Notes: generated from the letters alone by a model not told the origin. Shown: positions 30,701 to 42,244, counted from the first letter of the stretch. The stretch is 64,000 nucleotides of DNA from Notamacropus eugenii (GCF_028372415.1 NC_092874.1:61441865-61505864), one strand, 5' to 3'. Numbers and translations: made by a program.

Positions 30701-31019
30701 CATTCACCCTTTGGCCAAAAGGATTTCTTGGTAATTCCCTTAAGCCACTGAGACTTATCTAACAGTTGTCTTCTGTCTCTTAGCATGCAGACAATGAGCA
30801 TTCCTATTCAACCATAGAGAGAGATGATTCTTGCAAGCTCATCAATTGGAGAACTCCAGTGATCAGTCCCTTACATATGTAAAATCAAATCTTCTGGATC
30901 CAATAATCTTACCACATACTGACTCCCAGCCTATCAGGTTAATGTTATCAGTAACAAGTAAGATCTTTATGGCAAACTGGGTCACCAAATTATATTTGAC
31001 ATTATCACAAGAACAAAAA

Positions 31020-31155
31020 ACATAGGATCCTACATCTAGAGGTAGAAGGGACTTTCAAAACGATCAAGTACACACCATTCATTTTAAAGTTAAGGAAACT
31101 GAAGCCTAGACGGGTTAAGTAGCTTGTCCAACATCAGACAAAAAGACAACACATT
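31020..31155 (-). mobile_element. MIR-like SINE (minus)
   Basis: GGATCCTACATCTAGAGGTAGAAGGGAC at the left, then TTAAGGAAACTGAAGCCTAGACGGG and AGCTTGTCCAACATCAGAC. Confidence 0.65.
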
Positions 31156-31599
31156 ATAACTGCTTATCCCAGAAACTGCTAAATGGTCAGCTGAGATGGG
31201 CTAGTACAATAAAGGAAAAGAGGAAGAAAAGACCTCTTAAAGCCTGGAAATAGCAATAGATTTGGGAGAAAACTATGTTAGCAAAAGCCAACAGTCTCAC
31301 TCTCTTAGACAGTATGTTCTCCACTCCTTTTTTTTATTCCCTGTGGCATCTGATATGTAGTATATGTAAAAAATACTTGAGATAAACAGTAAGTTAGATA
31401 TAGTTTCATTTTAAGATAATCATGACCATATGTGCAGGGTTCTACTAAACTAAGAACATATGAACCTGACCAGATAAAATCATATTGTTCTGGTTTCTAT
31501 ACCAATTTAGTTCTCTGTCAATTAAGTGCTAGATTTTGTGCTATATAAAAGTTCCACTCCTCTTTTTTGCTTCTTAGGTTATATGGTTTTTAAATATGA

Positions 31600-32335
31600 A
31601 GATTACTCAAAATGAGAGCAAAAAGTGTAGCTCTTAAAGAGCACACTTCTGTGACTATTAGAGATGTTGCAGAGGCTATTGATGCAGAGAAGCCAAGAGT
31701 TTTAAGATTCACTCAAACCTATGATAAAGCAGGATCAGTTGCAATGCAGTATAAAAGAGAATTTTCTGAAAGTGAATATCAGTGCCAAAAATGAACAAAC
31801 AATTGCTACAACAGATGCTAATTAATAATTTTTTAAAAGGACCAAAAGAAACAGGCAGCTGAAGTGGACATTATTGATTTCTCTACAGGACAGCATAAAC
31901 TTTTTGAAGTTAGAAGAATAGCAAGGTTGGCTTTTACAAAGGACATGCTAATCATTGTTATGAAGAAAAAAATGATTGTTGTAGGTGTAGGAAACAGAGG
32001 AAGGAATTCTGTTTCCACACATTAAAATTCCCAGCTTTAAGTGATCAGAGTTGTGACCTAGCATGACCTTACCCAATTTTAAAGTCCATTCAAAGCCTAT
32101 GGGATATAAACACGGCTGAAAAAATGTTCTGTCCTTCAAAAGCATGCTTAATATACAATGTGATAAAAATGTGGATTCAGGATGAAGTTCAAAGAAAAAT
32201 GCATCAAAATCCTGTGAAATCAAGACCAAATTGTGTGTAACAAGCAATTGCAGCAAAAGGAAACTATACTGCATATTAAAAGTTTTTAAAAATATAAAAA
32301 GTTGCAAGATTTACTGTAAAAGTCAATAAAGTTAA
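31600..32335 (+). pseudogene. Possible decayed coding sequence, unrecognised
   Basis: In one and the same frame, 31612-31791 is open for 60 codons and 31834-32022 for about 63 codons, separated by a few in-frame stops. The peptides look protein-like (charged, non-repetitive: e.g. SVTIRDVAEAIDAEKPRVL and EVDIIDFSTGQHKLFEV). A shifted frame after 31955 gives a Cys-rich stretch. An AATAAA word lies at 32323 on the plus strand, but no poly-A tail or target-site duplication was found. I do not recognise the protein. It may be a processed pseudogene or transposon relic; chance open frames are also possible. Confidence 0.3.
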
Positions 32336-32339
32336 TTAT

Positions 32340-33340
32340 TTTACACTGTCTCAATTAATTTGCATACCACTTTGAAAGTGCTAAAGTTGAATTGAAAGCT
32401 TGAAAGACAGACCATGAATCAAAGAATATGATTAATTTCATATCTGCCTTTTTAAAACACACATACAATGATCTTTTAACCAGAGGCTAAGTCAACAGCC
32501 ACTAATAGTACTAATAGAAGCTTCTATGTATAAACACATCAATCTTTTTGCCAACATTTATACACCATTAGATCATCAATAACTTCAGATAAGAAAGACA
32601 CCCATGGGACTTGTGAGTACTGTTTAAATCAAATTAATTAGATAATATGGTTGAGGATGTGGTCCTTTTAGAAGTCCAGGCTCAATCCCAATGCTATGAA
32701 GTTATTTTGAAATGCTCCCTGCATTTTGGAGTATTTCAGAAATCAAAAAGGTCTCACCTTCTTTGCACATAGATCTCTTTGAGTCAAGATAAAATATGAC
32801 TTCATTAGCTGCCATTTAGCAATACTTAAAAGGATGAAAGTTGCTGGTGGTTAAAACAAAAACAAAGCAAAAAACCCTTCAAGTATCATTTTGAAGCTGA
32901 AATAGTAAATAGAAGTACCTTTGAATGAAAAGCGATGGTGTATTGCATAGTAACACCACAAATTTAAAGTGATATTGTGTTTTTTTAATGAAAATTAGAC
33001 TCTTGAAGCATTAGTCAGTCATCCTGACTTTTGTTTAACCACTAGTCTTCAAAGACTGCTTTCAAGCAGCTCTGCCTCACTTAAATCCAATTCATGCACA
33101 AGTCGACATCACCAGTGAAGCCATTGGCCCACTTCAAAAATGAATCGTGAACAGCAAAGTAATGAGGTAACAATGGTGAGGGGTATACTAATAACTTCTA
33201 AGGCTGCTTCTGTTTCTCTGATTCTCAAAGAAGAACTTAGGAAGTTTCAAAACTTACTATGTTGACTGATGAGCAAACACTGGATTCTGTTGCAGCCTTG
33301 ACTCAAGTGAAAATTAGATGGACAAAACTGGAAATAATAG
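32340..33340. other. Intergenic, unassigned
   Basis: AT-rich; no gene, SINE or LINE recognised over about 1 kb, which is unusual for this part of the window. Confidence 0.4.
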
Positions 33341-33344
33341 GTCC

Positions 33345-33450
33345 ATAAGATTATAGCTTTAGAACCAGAAGGGGCTCAACAGGGCATCCAATATAATGAC
33401 ATTAGTTTATAAATCAGGAAAATGAATTCTCTATAGAGGTAACATGACTT
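33345..33450 (-). mobile_element. MIR-like SINE fragment (minus)
   Basis: ATAAGATTATAGCTTTAGAACCAGAAGGGGCTC, then AATCAGGAAAATGAATTCTC, a diverged inverted MIR-like end. Confidence 0.45.
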
Positions 33451-33584
33451 GCAGTACTGGGTTGATATGGTTGATCCAGATCTTATGTGACCAGTTGTGA
33501 GTTCACACAAATAAATCCAGCATCCATGGAAGAGCAGGCTATAATTTAGAGAATTATAGTTGTGAGGCACTAATTTAGGCTATA

Positions 33585-34045
33585 ACAGGGTGTGCTGGAG
33601 CCAGCTCAAACCAGCTTGAGGGAGCCAGTTGTTAAATTTTCAGTGTAAGCATTTGTTACTTGGAAACACAACAAGTCAGGACTTAATGTATTATTTTGTT
33701 GACTTATGGACTTAGGAAAATAATGGAGAAAACGTTAGTAGTGCAGATTAAACTAAGAAGTGTGCCATGCATTCATTTTTTTCAGAAATTTAGTTGTTAA
33801 ATAGTTACCAACACACCGTTGGTTGTGGCTCAGTTCACCATTTGGGGTGCTATGTTCTTATGCATTTCTACCAGTAGAGTTAAAGCTAAGTACTAGTCCC
33901 AGGCTCTTCTATACACCTGCGATTTGAATTAATCCTGATGAACTATACAACAATACAACTATACATGACTAGTGCTTTGGGTTTTTTCTCCTGTTAATGG
34001 AGTCGTGATAGCATTTACCACATACACTAGAGGATATTTATCTTA
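33585..34045. other. Intergenic, possible unnamed repeat
   Basis: Begins with a partly self-similar block (GTGCTGGAGCCAGCTCAAACCAGCTTGAGGGAGCCAG, two GAGCCAG words). It reads like an interspersed repeat, but I cannot name it. Confidence 0.3.
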
Positions 34046-34051
34046 GATTAT

Positions 34052-34092
34052 AATGATGATGGTGGTGGTGGTGGTGGTGGTAGTGGTGGAAT
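34052..34092 (+). repeat. (GAT)(GGT)n microsatellite
   Basis: GATGAT followed by eight GGT units and an imperfect end. Confidence 0.9.
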
Positions 34093-34094
34093 GG

Positions 34095-34357
34095 TGATAA
34101 GCTGGAATTTATATAGCACATTAAGGTTTGCAAAGTAATTTTACACATGTTATCTCACTTGATCCTAACAACTCTAGGAGTTGGGGGCTATTATTAATCC
34201 CTTATTTTACAACTGAGGAAACCGAGCCTAAAAAAGTTTACCCAGCTTGTCCAGGGACACAGACCTAGCAAGTATCTAAGATAGGATTTGATCTCTCAGG
34301 TCTTTCTGATTCCTAGTCCAGCACTCTATCCACCGTGCTGCCTAAATGGCCCCTTAA
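34095..34357 (-). mobile_element. tRNA-headed/MIR-like SINE (minus)
   Basis: TTTATATAGCACATTAAGGTTTGCAAAGTAATTTTACA, TTATTTTACAACTGAGGAAACCGAGCC, then CCTAGTCCAGCACTCTATCCACCGTGCTGCCTAAATGGCCCC: full length in minus orientation, with an intact inverted head. Confidence 0.8.
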
Positions 34358-34879
34358 ACATTGAAAGACTGATCACATTTTCACAATCCTTAAAATTATT
34401 CTTCCAAATTTAGAATGTTCCCTAAGGGTAAGTAGGTTGTAGGTAATAGACACAAAATTTGAACCATGAAAATGTACATAGAAAAGTAAAATGGTCTCTG
34501 TTTTCCAAGAGACTTCATTCTAACTGAGGAAGATAACATATATATATTGAGAGTTCAAATATAGGGAAAATGGAAAGTTCCAGAGGTCCTTAAGATTTCA
34601 GATTCTGGGTAGATGATAAGATCCAATGGTCACTAGAGTTTATAGCACAGACAGCAAAGCATGGACTAAAATAATAAGGATATTATTATATAATAAAGAC
34701 TACAGGATCTCAGTAGTATGGCAGATGGTAAAACCACCAAAAGTAACCAAGTTGCATGGTCTTCCACGTTGATGGAAGGATTATGCCTACTTGACTACCT
34801 ACTCATTTCAGTCAGGGGTCTGAAGGAACCTGATCCTGGGACTTTTGGGAAGGGGGATCTTGCTGGATTCTGAGAGTGT

Positions 34880-35540
34880 AGGGTTCAGGCTGAGGCTATT
34901 TTGTAGTAGTCAGAGTACTCAGAAATGAACACAATAATCCAAGAGAGGAAGGGTCCAGAGTACAAAGAACTAGCACCTCTTTATTCTTGAAAGCAATGAC
35001 TCTTACTGCAGACCAAGATCATTTTAGCTCTTTCATCTGTCACTTAATTGAATTTGAACTTGCATTCCATTAAAATATCTAGTGTGTTTTCAAAGTACTA
35101 TTCAACTAGACCTCTATAATTTAATATTTGTGGAGCTGATTTTTTAAAAATCCAACTATATGCCTTTAAATTTGTCCTTATCAAATTTCATTTTAAAAGA
35201 TTCAACCCAGTGGTCTAGCCTATCAAGATGTTTTTGGATCCTGAGTGTCATCCAAAGTATTAGTGATCTCTCACAGATTTTATTAGCATGTCATCTATGT
35301 CTTTATCCAAGTCATTGATAAAAAAAAAAAAAAAAACATTAAGCAGGACAAGACTAATCACAGATACTTAGGACATTCCACTAGAAACCTTCTGCCAAGT
35401 AGACGACAAATGACTTATAACAACTGTTTCACTTTAGCCATTCAGGGAATTCTAAATCCAATTGTATTACTGTCTAGTCTATATCTTTCTGTCTTTTCCA
35501 GAAGACGAGCATGAGACATTTTGCCAAATGCCTTGCTAAC
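34880..35540 (-). mobile_element. CR1/L3 LINE relic, left part
   Basis: Inverted CR1/L3 ORF2 text: TTTGTCCTTATCAAATTTCATTTTA, CAACCCAGTGGTCTAGCCTATCAAGATG, TTATTAGCATGTCATCTATG, TTATCCAAGTCATTGATAAA, then GACATTTTGCCAAATGCCTTGC. The last block is the hallmark of this region. Broken by many changes and an A17 run near 35320-35337. Continues after a SINE at 35723-35880. Confidence 0.75.
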
Positions 35541-35544
35541 ATGT

Positions 35545-35722
35545 GTTGCTGTTGTTCAGTTGCATTGGACTCTTCATGACCTCATTTAGGATATTTCTTG
35601 GCAAAGATTCTGGGGTGCTTTGCCATTTCCTTCTCCAACTCATTTTACAAATGAGAAAACTGAGGCAAACAGTGTTAAGTAATTTGCCCAGGGTCACACA
35701 GCTAGTATCTGAGGCCGTATTT
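35545..35722 (-). mobile_element. tRNA-related SINE inside CR1/L3
   Basis: GTTGCTGTTGTTCAGTTGC at the left, then CCTTCTCCAACTCATTTTACAAATG and GGTCACACAGCTAGTATCTGAGGCC. The head itself is missing. It splits the CR1/L3 copy and so is younger than it. Confidence 0.8.
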
Positions 35723-35880
35723 GTATTGGTAAACTACATTTTCCTTGATCTGCCAATCTAGCAATCTTGTCAAAAAGAAAAAGAGTCAAAGGGAGTCTAG
35801 AAAGACTCATTTTTAATGAAACCTTGCTAGTTATGTGCGATAACCATGTTGTTTTTTTAGAAACAAACCCTGTCATATAA
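35723..35880 (-). mobile_element. CR1/L3 LINE relic, right part
   Basis: TTTTCCTTGATCTGCCAATCTAGCAATCTTGTCAAAAAG then CTCATTTTTAATGAAACCTTGCTAG directly continues the interrupted CR1/L3 text. Confidence 0.7.
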
Positions 35881-35929
35881 TTCATATGATAATTTCCCAG
35901 GAATGAAAGTCAAATTCACTCACTTATAG

Positions 35930-36015
35930 TTTGTGGCCATACAACTGAATTCCAATTCCCTCATTTTACAAATAAGGAAACTGAGGACCACGAAGGCAAA
36001 TTTATTTGGCCAAGA
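35930..36015 (-). mobile_element. MIR core fragment (minus)
   Basis: CCAATTCCCTCATTTTACAAATAAGGAAACTGAGGACC, an inverted MIR core. Confidence 0.55.
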
Positions 36016-36019
36016 TATG

Positions 36020-37745
36020 TGTATAGGTCCATACACATATACGCTTACATTGTGTGTGGCATATGCACATTTATATATTGTTTGTTTTGCAAAATTGATT
36101 TTTTTAGTTCTGTGGCATCCCTTCCATTCTCCGTGATTTTTCAACTATCACAGACAGTAGTTTGGCAATCCTATATGCCCACACCCAAAAATAAAGTACA
36201 TCTTGACAAGAAGATTCAAATTCATATGAGCAGCTGGATAATCTTTTGCAACCTTGCTTGGTTAATTCCCCCTTAGCTGCTTCTGTTTTATTTTTTCTCA
36301 TCCAAAGGTCACTTTACTTGGCAGAGAAAACAGAGAACTGAGAAGTTCCTCCTTTTATCTGCTGTCAGTTATCCTGATCAGTGGTCTTACCACTGCACTG
36401 AACCTCCTCTTTCCCGAAATATTGCTTTTAAAAACCCCACTTTTTTTGAGGTCCTTAAATTTGTCAGCCAGGCTTAGAGAATTCTGAGTCTTTGCATTCC
36501 TGATATCAATCTTAGAATCCCAAGTCATGCTTTCATAGGCATCCTCTTTGTCTGGCCTTGCCTTCATTTAAGGCCTTACTTCTATTTGAAGGATGAAAGA
36601 GAAAAGGATGTCAAGGAGAAAGCATTTGGGAATATGTGGGTGGAGTGCTAAGTTCCAACCAAGGTCATTTAGGATTGGATGAGGGAAGGTCATGAATTTT
36701 CATATAACCTGGCAAGACGAAGCTGGGCAGAGATAGCCTAACATGGAGGTGTGCTAGAAAGAAAAATCACCATTCCCAGTCAGAAAGTACATGGGGAAGG
36801 CATTCATGACTGGAACTCCAAGCCCCAGTTAGAGAAAGTAGAGTCACTTGTGGCCAAAGCAGGTGAGATCAGGGCACTTGAGCACCGAGAAGTTTTCATG
36901 AGCTGGTGAGATGTTTCATTATGGCTCCAAAAAGATTTTCATTGGCAGTGAGTACACTTGTCCCCTCTTACTGCTACTTTTCCTTCTTTTGTAATTTTTC
37001 CTGGGCTAAATTTGTCTTAGCTACCAAAAAGGAAATCTGCTGAGTGAAAAAGAGGGAGCAGCCAGTTGAGAAGCACCAGACAGTTGTGGTCAGGATGGAT
37101 GTGGGGTTCTGCTCCCAGGATTCTGATCAAGATAGGGAAGTGTCCAGGATGGCTGAGAAGAGTCCATGTTTCTTCTCAGAAGGAGGTGGGAATGAAGGTG
37201 GGATTGGAGGCAGCATGGTGTGTAGACAGTCAGGAAGTATCTAAGTAATTACTAAAAGAGATATCTGGGAGCAAGTGGAATGAAAGGTGGCTTAACTTGA
37301 TTTTGTATGTTTGTGATACTCTCCCTACAAAGAGAAATAGAAACTCTTCAGAGCAGCTCAATGAAGTCTCGAGGTAGGGAGAAGGAAAGTGCATTTGCCT
37401 CTGCTATCTGGGAGCTTCTAATTTTAACTAAATATTATTGAGAGCTAGAGACTAAAGTCTCTTATTTTTACTCAGGTGAAGGATCACAAACATTGTCAGT
37501 AACCTCTAAATTTGACACTTGGAACAATTTGTCTTTGCCTATGCCTTCACCAAATTCTTCACTTGGAATGCAAAGGATTGAGAGGATGTTGTGACAAAGC
37601 ATGAATTCCTCATGACAAGACTGAAACAAATTATTTTCTAAATAATAAAACAAACTCCCTAAAGGTATAAAGACACTTTACAGTTCCCATCTACTTCCCT
37701 CATGCTCAAGCTCTGCCACATCTCAATGACCATCATACTCATTCA
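36020..37745. other. Intergenic, unassigned
   Basis: About 1.7 kb without a gene or a repeat that I can name. Minor open frames such as 36355-36567 (minus) have no recognisable domain. Composition is less AT-rich from 36600 to 37250. Confidence 0.4.
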
Positions 37746-37749
37746 TTCA

Positions 37750-38545
37750 GAATTTGGGTGTCCTTTTGTTGTCCATAGTCTTATTATGGCCAGAAGACCC
37801 ACCCTGAACCCCAGTTCTCAGGGTTGGCTCTTTATTCCTTGATCTGAGTTCTGAAAACTAAAAGGGATGGCAAGCCAGGCTGTTCATTTGTGTCAGTAAG
37901 TACCCCAACATACACAGGAGAGAATGTTATCACAGGTTTTTTGATCTGCTTTTCTAAAAGGAAAGGCAACTTTTGAGGGGTTAACAATCACTTTAATCAA
38001 GCACATGTATCATTCCTTTAATCAAGCACATATATCATTCACCTAGTTCAAGGCAATCAGCACTCTGAACTCCAAAGAAAATACAGAAAAATCAAAGATC
38101 AACAAACGTGGCTTCCTCTGTCTGACCATAACCAATACACATATCACAAATCAACAGACGGGTCCAACTGTCTGACCATCGTTACCAGAGAGGAAAGCAC
38201 CGACATCTGGGTTTTCAAAACTGCGGGGCTGCTTGGCAGCTTCCCAGAGTCCTCCTCTGGGCAAACTCACTTCAGAGTCTTTATACACTTTCTAGAGCCA
38301 GAGAGTATCACATCCCTTGAGAACCTGTGCTTCATCAACAAAAGTCATGGACCTTCCTACAAATCTTCCCAGGCTCAACAATAGGTGGGAAAGATCCTTC
38401 TTAATCACATTATTCAGAGGCACTTTTAGTAAAACAAATACAGCGAAAGATTCTACTTTGCTTGGCTTTACATCATTCCAAATTCTGTTTGAAGGGAAGG
38501 AATAAAATTCCCATGAAGCATTCAGAAAGTTTATCAAATCTTCTC
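37750..38545. mobile_element. LTR-like interspersed repeat, tentative
   Basis: The text (GGGGTTAACAATCACTTTAATCAAGCAC, AACAAACGTGGCTTCCTCTGTCTGACC, AACAGACGGGTCCAACTGTCTGACC, AGCACCGACATCTGGGTTTTCAAAA, AAACTCACTTCAGAGTC) resembles marsupial endogenous retroviral LTR or leader sequence, likely in minus orientation. CTGTCTGACCAT occurs twice (38118-38170). No TG...CA ends, primer site or flanking duplication could be fixed, and no retroviral coding frame is present. Confidence 0.35.
37991..38040 (+). repeat. 25-bp tandem duplication
   Basis: Two adjacent copies of CTTTAATCAAGCACATGTATC plus ATTC (37991-38015 and 38016-38040) differ at one base (G in the first copy, A in the second). Confidence 0.95.
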
Positions 38546-38549
38546 ACTT

Positions 38550-40280
38550 TATACTACATCCTCTGATTATTTTTTCAATTAGATTTTAAATCAGGTTAGA
38601 TTAATGAGCCATAGAAGAGAAGATTCAAATATTGGAGAAAGCTCCTGAATAAAATCTGAAAGTTGGCCCTCAATGGTCCTATCTTATGTTTTTGCCTTCT
38701 AAGCACTAGAGGTTAATCTATTTTTCTCATTCACTTTGCTTCGGGCCCCAATTTCCAATTACTCCCTCCATTTTTTTTCTTCATGCTCCTTTTATCATAA
38801 TCAATCATTATCTAGCCGTGAATGAGCATCTATCTGTCTTATGTATGACATTGCCCTGGATACTTTCCACCCTGACTTTCAATCAGAGTGGCTCCAGCTC
38901 AGATTCTATCAAATTGCATAAGAGTAGAACAGAGTCTGTCCAGGGATGGATCAGCTTTGGGGCTTAGGGTTGGCTCTTTCCAGTAGTCATCTATTAGGGA
39001 GCAAGTCCCACCAAGAGGACTATTCATGATGTATAATATTTATAATTTTAGCAAAAATATACTTGGGTATTAAATTGCTTTCTGGGAAAATTAAATTTGA
39101 CAGCCAGAGTCCAGTGAATCAAAATGTGATATTTAATAGAAATAATATTATGTACTGGATACCATAGCAACTTTTATCTAACGATCTTGTAGATTTTCAC
39201 CCCGTCTCCCTTCTCATAGGAAAACTTCCCAGCTGCATCTGAGAATCAGATGGAATGAAAAGTAGAGAGAGAGTTGTAAAATGTAAGAATATTTACTTAA
39301 TTCTAACGTCTCAGTGAGAAGACTGCAGGAAAATGATCATCTCTTTAAGTGATTCTGCCCGATGAAAAAACATGAAATACAATAAAAATACAACCACAGG
39401 AAAGGATGGCATTAGCAAAAGGAAGTCAAGAACTGAAGCAACTATCCAGATGATTTATCAGGATATTTAAGACAAAATCATTTCTGACCAGAATATTGGT
39501 GGAACAGTATTCAGTTCACCATTTATTTTGTCTGATTCCTGCCTCACAAGAAAGTCCCAGCCTGAAGACTATTTTCCTCGCTCACTATACTCTAAAAGTG
39601 AATGTGAAATGTACTCTGCTGATGCAGCCAATTTACCTACGAAATATTCTCTTTATTGACCCTTTGTCCTAAAAGTTCACAAGTGCTCACAAATCTTACT
39701 ACATGAACAATGACAAGGCTCAGATCTTTGAGAAAGAGGGGAAATAATCATAAGATCAAGACTGTACATCTTGCAACATCATCAGCTTAATAGCAATCAA
39801 TGAAGCCCAACAGACATTTCCCAGTTGGCATTTTGAATACTCAAGGGGCACATTTCACATGGAGGATGCATAAAATTTTAGTCTCTTAATTTATTGGGTG
39901 AAGTGTGAACACTTCCTTTTTAATTTGGCTTGTCTAGATGGAGCATGACGGAAAGAAACTGTTGGTGCCATAAATACTGTTGACTGAAGGCTGACTTTTT
40001 TATTTGAATGTGTTATTGTTCCCATCAATTTAATTGTTGCATTGATTGATTTTTGGTAGGCTTGCATCTGAAGACTTTTTTTTGCCTTTAAGGGAATACA
40101 TTGGAAAAAATGAATAGATCCTGTATACTCCTGTTTAAACTTATTTCCTTGGCTTTTGCTCAGTGTGTCAATGAAGAGTAGCTAGTCTACATCCTCTGGT
40201 GGTTATTGACCCTACATATGTTTGTTTGTTTATCATGGACACTCTGAAATCCCATTATTCCTCATCTCAATGCCTTGTAT
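38550..40280. other. Intergenic, repeat-poor block
   Basis: About 1.7 kb with no SINE, LINE or simple repeat recognised. No open frame of note. Candidate for conserved noncoding sequence, but conservation cannot be judged here. Confidence 0.4.
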
Positions 40281-40284
40281 CCCA

Positions 40285-40357
<73 letters not shown>

Positions 40358-40408
40358 TATATGTATATATATATATAATACATATATATTATACATATAT
40401 ATATATTG
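40285..40408 (+). repeat. (TA)n(TG)n compound microsatellite
   Basis: About 34 bases of TA, then about 26 of TG, then mixed TATATG/TATACATA. The alternating and self-complementary tract can form cruciform or Z-DNA and is likely highly variable. Confidence 0.95.
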
Positions 40409-40869
40409 GAAACTACATTATGAGTCTTTTATATTCCTTATTGCTCTCATTTGAACCCTCTCCCTGTCTTCAACAGCTAGTTTAAGGTACAAGGACTGAA
40501 AAGGTCTATAATACAAAAGTGAGATCAGGGCTTTGGGGAACAAGCGATGCATTCATTTAATCAATAACTGCTGGACATCTCCTATGAACACAAAACTTAA
40601 AAATACAGAAGAGATTAGGAGATATGTCAGCCTTCATGGAGCATAGTAAGTTTATTTTCCAATTTCTACATATTTCCTTTCAAGCTACTTGCAGTTGCAA
40701 ATGCCCATCATTTAAAACCAATTTTATTCAGATGAGGCTATAAGGCTGACAATTACAGAAGTGAAGAATATCTCTTGGTGACCCTAAAGGCAGCAGAAAA
40801 AAATGTGGTGGTGTGTAAGTAGGCTTGATTAATATTACCAATGATGATTTACTCATGAAAAAAAGATAG

Positions 40870-41475
40870 ACACAGAATCTTATATTTGGAAGGTTTATAG
40901 GTCATCTAATCCAAAATCTCCTCTGTATCCCCATAAGTGAGTATCCATACACTATTATAAGTCCTAAATAAGAGCAAATTCACCTCTAAGCCTATCCCAC
41001 TGTTAGATAGCTCTGACTCTCCTTTCTCTAGCCTACTTTGTTTGGTTCTGACCACCCACAGGTTTGAGACTTGTTCTGGTCCAGTAGATATTGGTAACAA
41101 GTTGACATTCAGCCTCAGCTTAAAGACCTGCAAGAAGGGTAAACCAACCTCTTCCAGAGGTAGTCCACTCCACTTTCTTACAGTTCTCATTGCTTAGAAA
41201 ATTTTGCTGACATAAGAGTGAAATTGGCCCCTTTGTGATTTCTGCCCATTGTTCCTGATTCTAACCTCTTAGGTCAACCAGTATATGTCTGATAGTTTCT
41301 CCACAGAATAGTCCTTCCAAGACTTGAAGATAACTATCATGTCCCTTCTGAATCTAAGCTAAACATGCCTATTTTCTTCAATCAATCATCATATGGCATG
41401 AACTCAAGGTCATTCATTATCCCCCATTACTGTCCTAGGATCACTCTCCACTTTATCAATATCAAGCTGGGTATT
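40870..41475 (-). mobile_element. CR1/L3 LINE relic, left part
   Basis: AGAATCTTATATTTGGAAGG with TCATCTAATCC marks the inverted 3' end. CAGCCTCAGCTTAAAGACCTGCAAG, TTCCAGAGGTAGTCCACTCCAC, TCTAACCTCTTAGGTC, GAAGATAACTATCATGTCCC and GATCACTCTCCACTTTATCAATATC follow in the CR1/L3 order. A partial repeat of the AACATGCC...TATGGCATG block occurs at 41360-41400 and 41490-41535. Confidence 0.75.
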
Positions 41476-41529
41476 CTCTTCCCAAGGCTAAATATGCTCA
41501 GTTCCATTAACCAATTCTAATATGGCATG

Positions 41530-41697
41530 GTCTCAAAGTCACTTGACCTTTCTCAACCTCAGTTTCACCATCTGTAATATGGGTATGATAATAACACCTA
41601 CCTCACAAGGTCAAGGTCATTGGGGGGATCAAATGAAAATACATATATAAAGAACTTTGCAAACCTTAAGGGACTATAAAAATGTCAGCTACATTAA
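41530..41697 (+). mobile_element. MIR SINE within CR1/L3
   Basis: CTCAAAGTCACTTGACCTTTC, CCTCAGTTTCACCATCTGTAATATGGG, CCTACCTCACAAGGTCAAGG, then AAAGAACTTTGCAAACCTTAAGGG. CR1/L3 text resumes after it. Confidence 0.75.
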
Positions 41698-41699
41698 GC

Positions 41700-41880
41700 C
41701 ACTGAAACCATGGATCTTTTTCAGACCAACTACTTTGTATCTATGCTTCTCTATCATATAGGTATAGTTGGTTTTTTAAAAAAATCACTATAAGATTTAA
41801 TGTTTATCTCCAATAAATTTGATCTTATTAAAGTTAGCCCACCTCTGTACATCCTGTTGGCTCTCACTCCATGATCAATG
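41700..41880 (-). mobile_element. CR1/L3 LINE relic, right part
   Basis: TTTGTATCTATGCTTCTCTATC, TTAATGTTTATCTCCAATAAATTTGATC, TTAGCCCACCTCTGTACATCC resumes the CR1/L3 reading. Confidence 0.55.
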
Positions 41881-42139
41881 GCATGTGTGAATGGGGGGAA
41901 AAGTATGTGGATCAATCATACAGTAAGAATGAGGGTCAATAGATGGATAGCTCAAATGGTGCCTGGGTATCCAAAAATGTTTCTTAAAAACATGGACAAG
42001 AAACACATAGGATGAGAAGGTATGGATGGATGGATGCTCATTCTAGTAAAGGGAATGAGCATACAAGATTATAAGGGATCAAATGCCAAAGGAATCTCAT
42101 TCTGATTTTGAAAAACCACTATCATACTGCCCTCCTATT

Positions 42140-42240
42140 AACTAACAAGAATCAAATGAGTTGACATATATAAAATGCTTTGTAAACCCCAGTGTTATAT
42201 AAATGCTAGCTATAATTGCTGTTATTATTATTTTTATTAA
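42140..42240 (+). mobile_element. MIR 3' tail
   Basis: AATCAAATGAGTTGACATATATAAAATGCTTTGTAAACCCC then TATATAAATGCTAGC, and a TTATTATTATT end. Confidence 0.65.
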
Positions 42241-42244
42241 TTAT

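Noticed and set aside
40222..40485. 87-codon frame with Tyr-Ile/Cys-Val repeats
   Set aside because: Translation of the TA/TG microsatellite; no independent support.
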